Assembly (NCBI GenBank): GCA_001313085.1
Contig: BBFE01000005.1
Location: 60,900-124,899, forward strand
Source: Paenibacillus sp. JCM 18996
Lineage (GTDB): Bacteria; Bacillota; Bacilli; Paenibacillales; NBRC-103111
Reading direction: 5' to 3'
DNA length: 64,000 nucleotides
Each line of letters starts with the position of its first letter. Position 1 is the stretch's first letter. The notes below the pieces were generated by a model. It had not been told where the DNA came from. It made no database searches and worked only from the letters and a program-made list of their open reading frames with translations. Both the position numbers and the translations under genes were made by a program. This document shows positions 60,769-64,000 of the stretch, one piece after another.

Positions 60769-62683
60769 GTGTTGATACTGAAAGCGATAGATCTTCACAA
60801 AGAATGGAACGGAGTCAGTTTGTTCGAACAGGTAAGCTTTGAGGTGAAAGAAGGGGAACGGGTAGCCCTTTTCGGTCGAAATGGAGTCGGCAAAACCACA
60901 TTGCTGCAAGGTTTAATAGGCCGTATCCCATTTGACAGAGGAACTGTGCAGCGGTTGCATCCAGCGGAGGAATGGGGCTGGTTGGACCAGCAGGTGGAGT
61001 CGCTTCATTCGCTCACTGTGCTCGAGTTTGTGCAATACGGATCCCGTGAGCTGTACCAGTTGAAGCGGACGTTGGAGCGACTCGAGAATCTTATGAATAG
61101 TGGAATGGGCATGAGCGGCTCAACAGCCGATGGAGTAGTGGACGATGGTCCCGGGCGCGATGCGTCTGATGAAACAAAACTTCAAACGAAATTTGAAGCT
61201 GTAATGGCGGAATACGGCCAGATATACGACCGGTACTTGCAGCTTGACGGATTCGGCTGGGAGGTGAACGTGGAGAAATGCCTTCAGCTCGTGAATCTGG
61301 AACCGTCGCTGTGGACACTGCGGTTCGGGGAGTTAAGCGGCGGCCAAAAAAAACAAGGCCCAATTATCTTCCTTAATGGTTCGAGCCCCCAAATTTGTCG
61401 TGTTGGACGAACCGACCAACCATTTGGACTCGGATATGCTGGATTGGTTAGAACAATGGGTCCGTATCTATGCCGGCACAGTTCTGTACGTTTCGCACGA
61501 CCGGACATTTATCGACCGCACCGCCACTTCTGTTATTGAATTGGAGCAAGGCGGCTGCCGACGTTATGCGGGTGGCTACAGCGATTACCGGGCGCAAAAG
61601 GATCTTGAACAGCGTACGCAGGAAGCGTCGTACAAGAAGCAGGAACAGCAGCGCGATAAGCTTCTGGAAAGTATCCGCAGGTATTCGGAGTGGTTTCAGC
61701 AAGCGCACAATGCAGCGGGACAGAACGATTTTTTACCGGGCGAAATCGAAGAAAAAAAACGTCTCCCGTCTTCACGCGAAAGAAGTGGCATTGGAGCGGC
61801 TGGACCGTGAGCCAGTGCTAAAGCGGCGCGAAGCCGCGCAGCTGAAGATGAATTTGGACGGCGAAGGATTCTCAGCATCTACCTTGCTGCGGATGGAAGA
61901 CGTGCATTTTGCCTATGAAGGAGAGAGGGAGCTGCTCCGGCAGTTCGATTTTGCCGTAAACCGGGGCGACCGAATTGCTGTGATAGGTCCTAACGGGACC
62001 GGGAAATCCACCTTGTTAAAGCTCATCGCAGGAGTGTCATCTCCTTCGTCGGGATCGGTGCGGCTCCATCCCCAGACAAAAAATCGGCTATTTTGCACAA
62101 GAGCTAGGTGATCTCGAGTTGGAGGAAACGATCCTGGATAGCTTGCTGAAGCTGCCGGAGATGACCCAAACGCAGGCTCGGACGATTCTTGGATGCTTTA
62201 TGTTTTCCCGGGATGATGCGTTTAAAAAAAATCGGGAATTTAAGTATGGGGGAAAGATGCAGGGTCGCTTTTCTAAAGCTGTTCTTTGGGCGCGCGAATC
62301 TGCTGGTGTTGGATGAACCCACGAACTACTTGGATATTGACACTCGCGAAAGGGTGGAGGACGCAATGCAAAGGTATCCTGGCGCGCTGCTACTCGTCTC
62401 CCATGACCGATATCTGATCCGCAAAGCGGCCAACCGTTTGCTCATATTAAATGGACGGGAAGCTCCGCTTTCTTTTCTTGGAACGTATGAGGAGTATCTT
62501 TCGGCGGATCGGAGCAGGTCGCTTACTTCCGAGGAGCAGGGACGAGAGAATGAACGGGACAAATTGGAGCTGAGGTTGGCCCTGCTGATAGGCAGTAAAG
62601 AGCCTGAGGAAGCGGAAGAACGTCAAAAGCTCATGATGGAAATCCGCCAGCTTCGTGCAGATATTGCGAGAATGAATATTTGA
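60769..62683 (+). CDS. ABC-F family ATPase (probable ribosome protection protein)
   Basis: A GTG start at 60769 eight bases after GGGGGG, giving MLILKAIDLHKEWNGVSLFE. Two ABC domains without membrane helices. First: Walker A GRNGVGKTT, signature LSGGQKTRAQLS (split by an A-run near 61347), Walker B FVVLDEPTNHLD. A linker of charged helices follows (YKKQEQQRDKLLESIRRYSEW). Second: Walker A GPNGTGKST, signature LSMGERCRVAFLK and Walker B LLVLDEPTNYLD. Indels also near 61753, 62088 and 62225. The leader structure upstream suggests an antibiotic-inducible resistance-type ABC-F, but no test of this is possible here. Confidence 0.85.
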
Positions 62684-62738
62684 ACCCGTTCCTGGCGTTA
62701 AGAACTGATTTATAGGCAAGTGGAAATTTCGCTGAGGC

Positions 62739-62771
62739 AAGCTGGCTGCGGCGTGTAGCCGGCTTTTTTTT
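62739..62771 (+). terminator. Intrinsic terminator after the ABC-F gene
   Basis: AAGCTGGCT pairs with AGCCGGCTT (one wobble) across a nine-base loop, followed by T7. Confidence 0.85.
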
Positions 62772-62959
62772 AACGTCAAAGATTTCAAGGCATAATTTCT
62801 CATAGTTTTCTCACCAAATTATAATGTTTCACGCTAAATGCTTGTCAGGCTTGTTTTTTCCGCGATTGCTATTAAATTATGGTAATTTTCTTCGTGTTAT
62901 GCTGTTCGTAGGTTATCCACGAGAGTCACAAACAAAACACACAGGAGGAATTTTACCGC

Positions 62960-63496
62960 ATGATGAAAAAAAGTTGATTGCATCGTCCGTTGTCGCCACT
63001 ATGTTAGTCGCAGGTACATTCGGCACAGCAGCGTTTGCTGCAGCTAAGCCGGCTAAAACAAATACAACTGCAGCAGCGGCTGCTACAGCGTCCAGCAATG
63101 ACGCGGACAAGCTGGTCGCCTTCGCTCAAAGTCTTCAAGGCAAGGTTCACTACAGCTATGGACAGCGTAATACATCCAATCCGAACAATTTGACTCTTGA
63201 CTGTTCTTCTTACACTCAGTACGTGTTCCAGCAAGCTCTGGGAATCAAGATTCCTTGGGGATCGAACGCGCAGTACAACGCTTACCAGCATATCGATAAG
63301 TCCCAGCTGAAAAAAAGGCGACCTGGTATTCATGAGCGTTGGAACTTCCGGCAAAATCGGCCACGTTGGCATCTACATCGGCGGCGGTAAATTCATCCAT
63401 AACACCACTGGCAACGTATATGGCGTCACTACCGGCGACCTTAACAGCGGTTCTTATGCCAAGCGTTACATTGGAGCAGCCAGAGTTTTGAAATAG
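62960..63496 (+). CDS. Secreted NlpC/P60 family peptidoglycan hydrolase 2
   Basis: ATG 62960 with AGGAGG 11 bases upstream (a second ATG follows at once). The signal peptide ends TAAFAAA, then an Ala/Thr-rich linker. The NlpC/P60 domain has AQSLQGKVHYSYGQRN, NLTLDCSSYTQYVFQQ (catalytic Cys), KKGDLVFMSVG and GHVGIYIGGGKFIHNTTGNV (catalytic His). Two A-run errors (near 62964 and 63310) break the frame. It is smaller than the enzyme at 48437 and has no basic C-terminal tail. Likely cleaves peptide bonds of peptidoglycan. Confidence 0.88.
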
Positions 63497-63513
63497 TGAC
63501 AGCTGAACATGGT

Positions 63514-63542
63514 CCGGGTCTTTATGGCTCGGGCTTTTTTTT
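63514..63542 (+). terminator. Intrinsic terminator after NlpC/P60 gene 2
   Basis: CCGGGTC and GGCTCGG pair with two wobble pairs across a five-base loop, followed by a long T-run. Confidence 0.75.
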
Positions 63543-63755
63543 ATGACCATGTGAGCAGAACACAAGATAAAACGTATAATTTGTATAGGAAGGCTGTATA
63601 AGGGAAGATTAAAAAATGCAATTGCTTTTCGGTATGAACCTGTGTCCGCCGTGCCCACAGATTTTTTTAGCACCAAAAATAATGTGTATAAGCGAACAAA
63701 AAACCGGCTTCCGGCATAACGTGTAATATACATGGCACTTAGAAAATCAGTTGGA

Positions 63756-63852
63756 AAAATAAACCGCTTGCCAAGGTGCGCGTAACGTGATAAATTATAT
63801 ATCCGGCTGTTAGTCAAGCCGCCGCGACGTTCTATCAAGCGCCGGATGATTT
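63756..63852 (+). promoter_or_regulatory. Probable rRNA operon promoter, shared block copy 2
   Basis: TTGCCA at 63768-63773, 17 bases, TAAATT at 63791-63796, inside the 97-base block also found at 55181-55280. A second candidate promoter (TTGAAA 63886, TATATT 63911, spacing 19) follows. 16S rRNA itself is not in the window. Confidence 0.65.
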
Positions 63853-63957
63853 CAATCCTCATGTACGAATGGAAACATCCTCCACTTGAAAAAACGAACA
63901 GCGAATATGGTATATTAGTTACCCGGCCATTTTGGAAACAAACAGCCGAAGACAAAT

Positions 63958-64000
63958 TGCTCTTTGAAAACTGAACAACGAGTGAAGAAGTTTTAAAAGA
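63958..64000 (+). promoter_or_regulatory. rRNA leader with boxA-like antitermination site
   Basis: TGCTCTTTGAAAA at 63958-63970 matches the Bacillus-type boxA, followed by CTGAACAACGAG, a sequence typical of rRNA leaders and spacers in Bacillales. The window ends here, so a 16S gene is predicted a few hundred bases to the right. Confidence 0.7.

Noticed and set aside
63245..63955. Minus-strand open frame of 236 codons
   Set aside because: It runs antisense through the NlpC/P60 gene, its terminator and the rRNA promoter block, has no ribosome site and no family resemblance.

Overview
The window looks like the chromosome of a Gram-positive, spore-former-type Bacillota, most likely Paenibacillus or a close relative. 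Reasons: strong GGAGG ribosome sites, U-tailed terminators, lipobox solute-binding proteins, YuiD, YxcD (DUF2653), DUF3231, LrgAB and NlpC/P60 proteins, a very high density of ABC sugar/oligopeptide importers with AraC regulators, and a Bacillus-type rRNA leader at the right edge. Genus is inferred from gene style only. A dominant technical feature is that many genes are broken by 1-2 base indels, mostly in A/T runs of six to eight and sometimes as a lost base elsewhere. Correcting the runs restores conserved family motifs, so I describe whole genes across these breaks and treat most of them as sequence errors, not pseudogenes.

Layout. 1-3893: end of a CUT1 sugar importer, a YdcF protein, a PP2C-like phosphatase and a ROK regulator. 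4350-7467: small envelope proteins, an AT-rich pair of secreted proteins and a DUF1003 protein. 7643-15219: a GHL6-type glycoside hydrolase, a LacI regulator with palindromic operators, a complete CUT1 importer (binding protein and two permeases) and a formate/nitrite-type channel. 15968-35690: an AraC regulator followed by one long same-strand locus: a five-gene peptide/nickel-type ABC importer, a membrane protein, two TIM-barrel isomerases, DeoR and AraC regulators, an ASRT-domain protein, two Gfo/Idh/MocA oxidoreductases, three sulfatase-fold enzymes and an APS kinase. I read it as an uptake and breakdown locus for a sulfated (or otherwise esterified) sugar; two of the three sulfatase-fold proteins lack the usual formylglycine cysteine.

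35821-40935: gene remnants, an NHL-repeat protein, two AraC regulators, a phytanoyl-CoA dioxygenase-type enzyme and a VOC protein. 41261-47172: a second complete family-5 ABC importer behind a cre-like site. 47148-54808: small proteins, DUF1284, an NlpC/P60 hydrolase, a YuiD protein, a GNAT acetyltransferase, glutaminase, an aldo/keto reductase and an acyl-CoA dehydrogenase-like enzyme. 54872-64000: small acidic proteins, tRNA-Thr and tRNA-Tyr, DUF3231, LrgAB, a molybdopterin oxidoreductase, an ABC-F protein behind a probable attenuator, a second NlpC/P60 protein, and finally the promoter and boxA of an rRNA operon whose 16S gene lies beyond the window.

The most interesting parts are the sulfatase-fold/APS-kinase locus, the TGTAA-N4-TTACA operator set, the ABC-F leader with a two-codon upstream ORF, and a promoter block of about 100 bp shared by the tRNA cluster and the rRNA operon.
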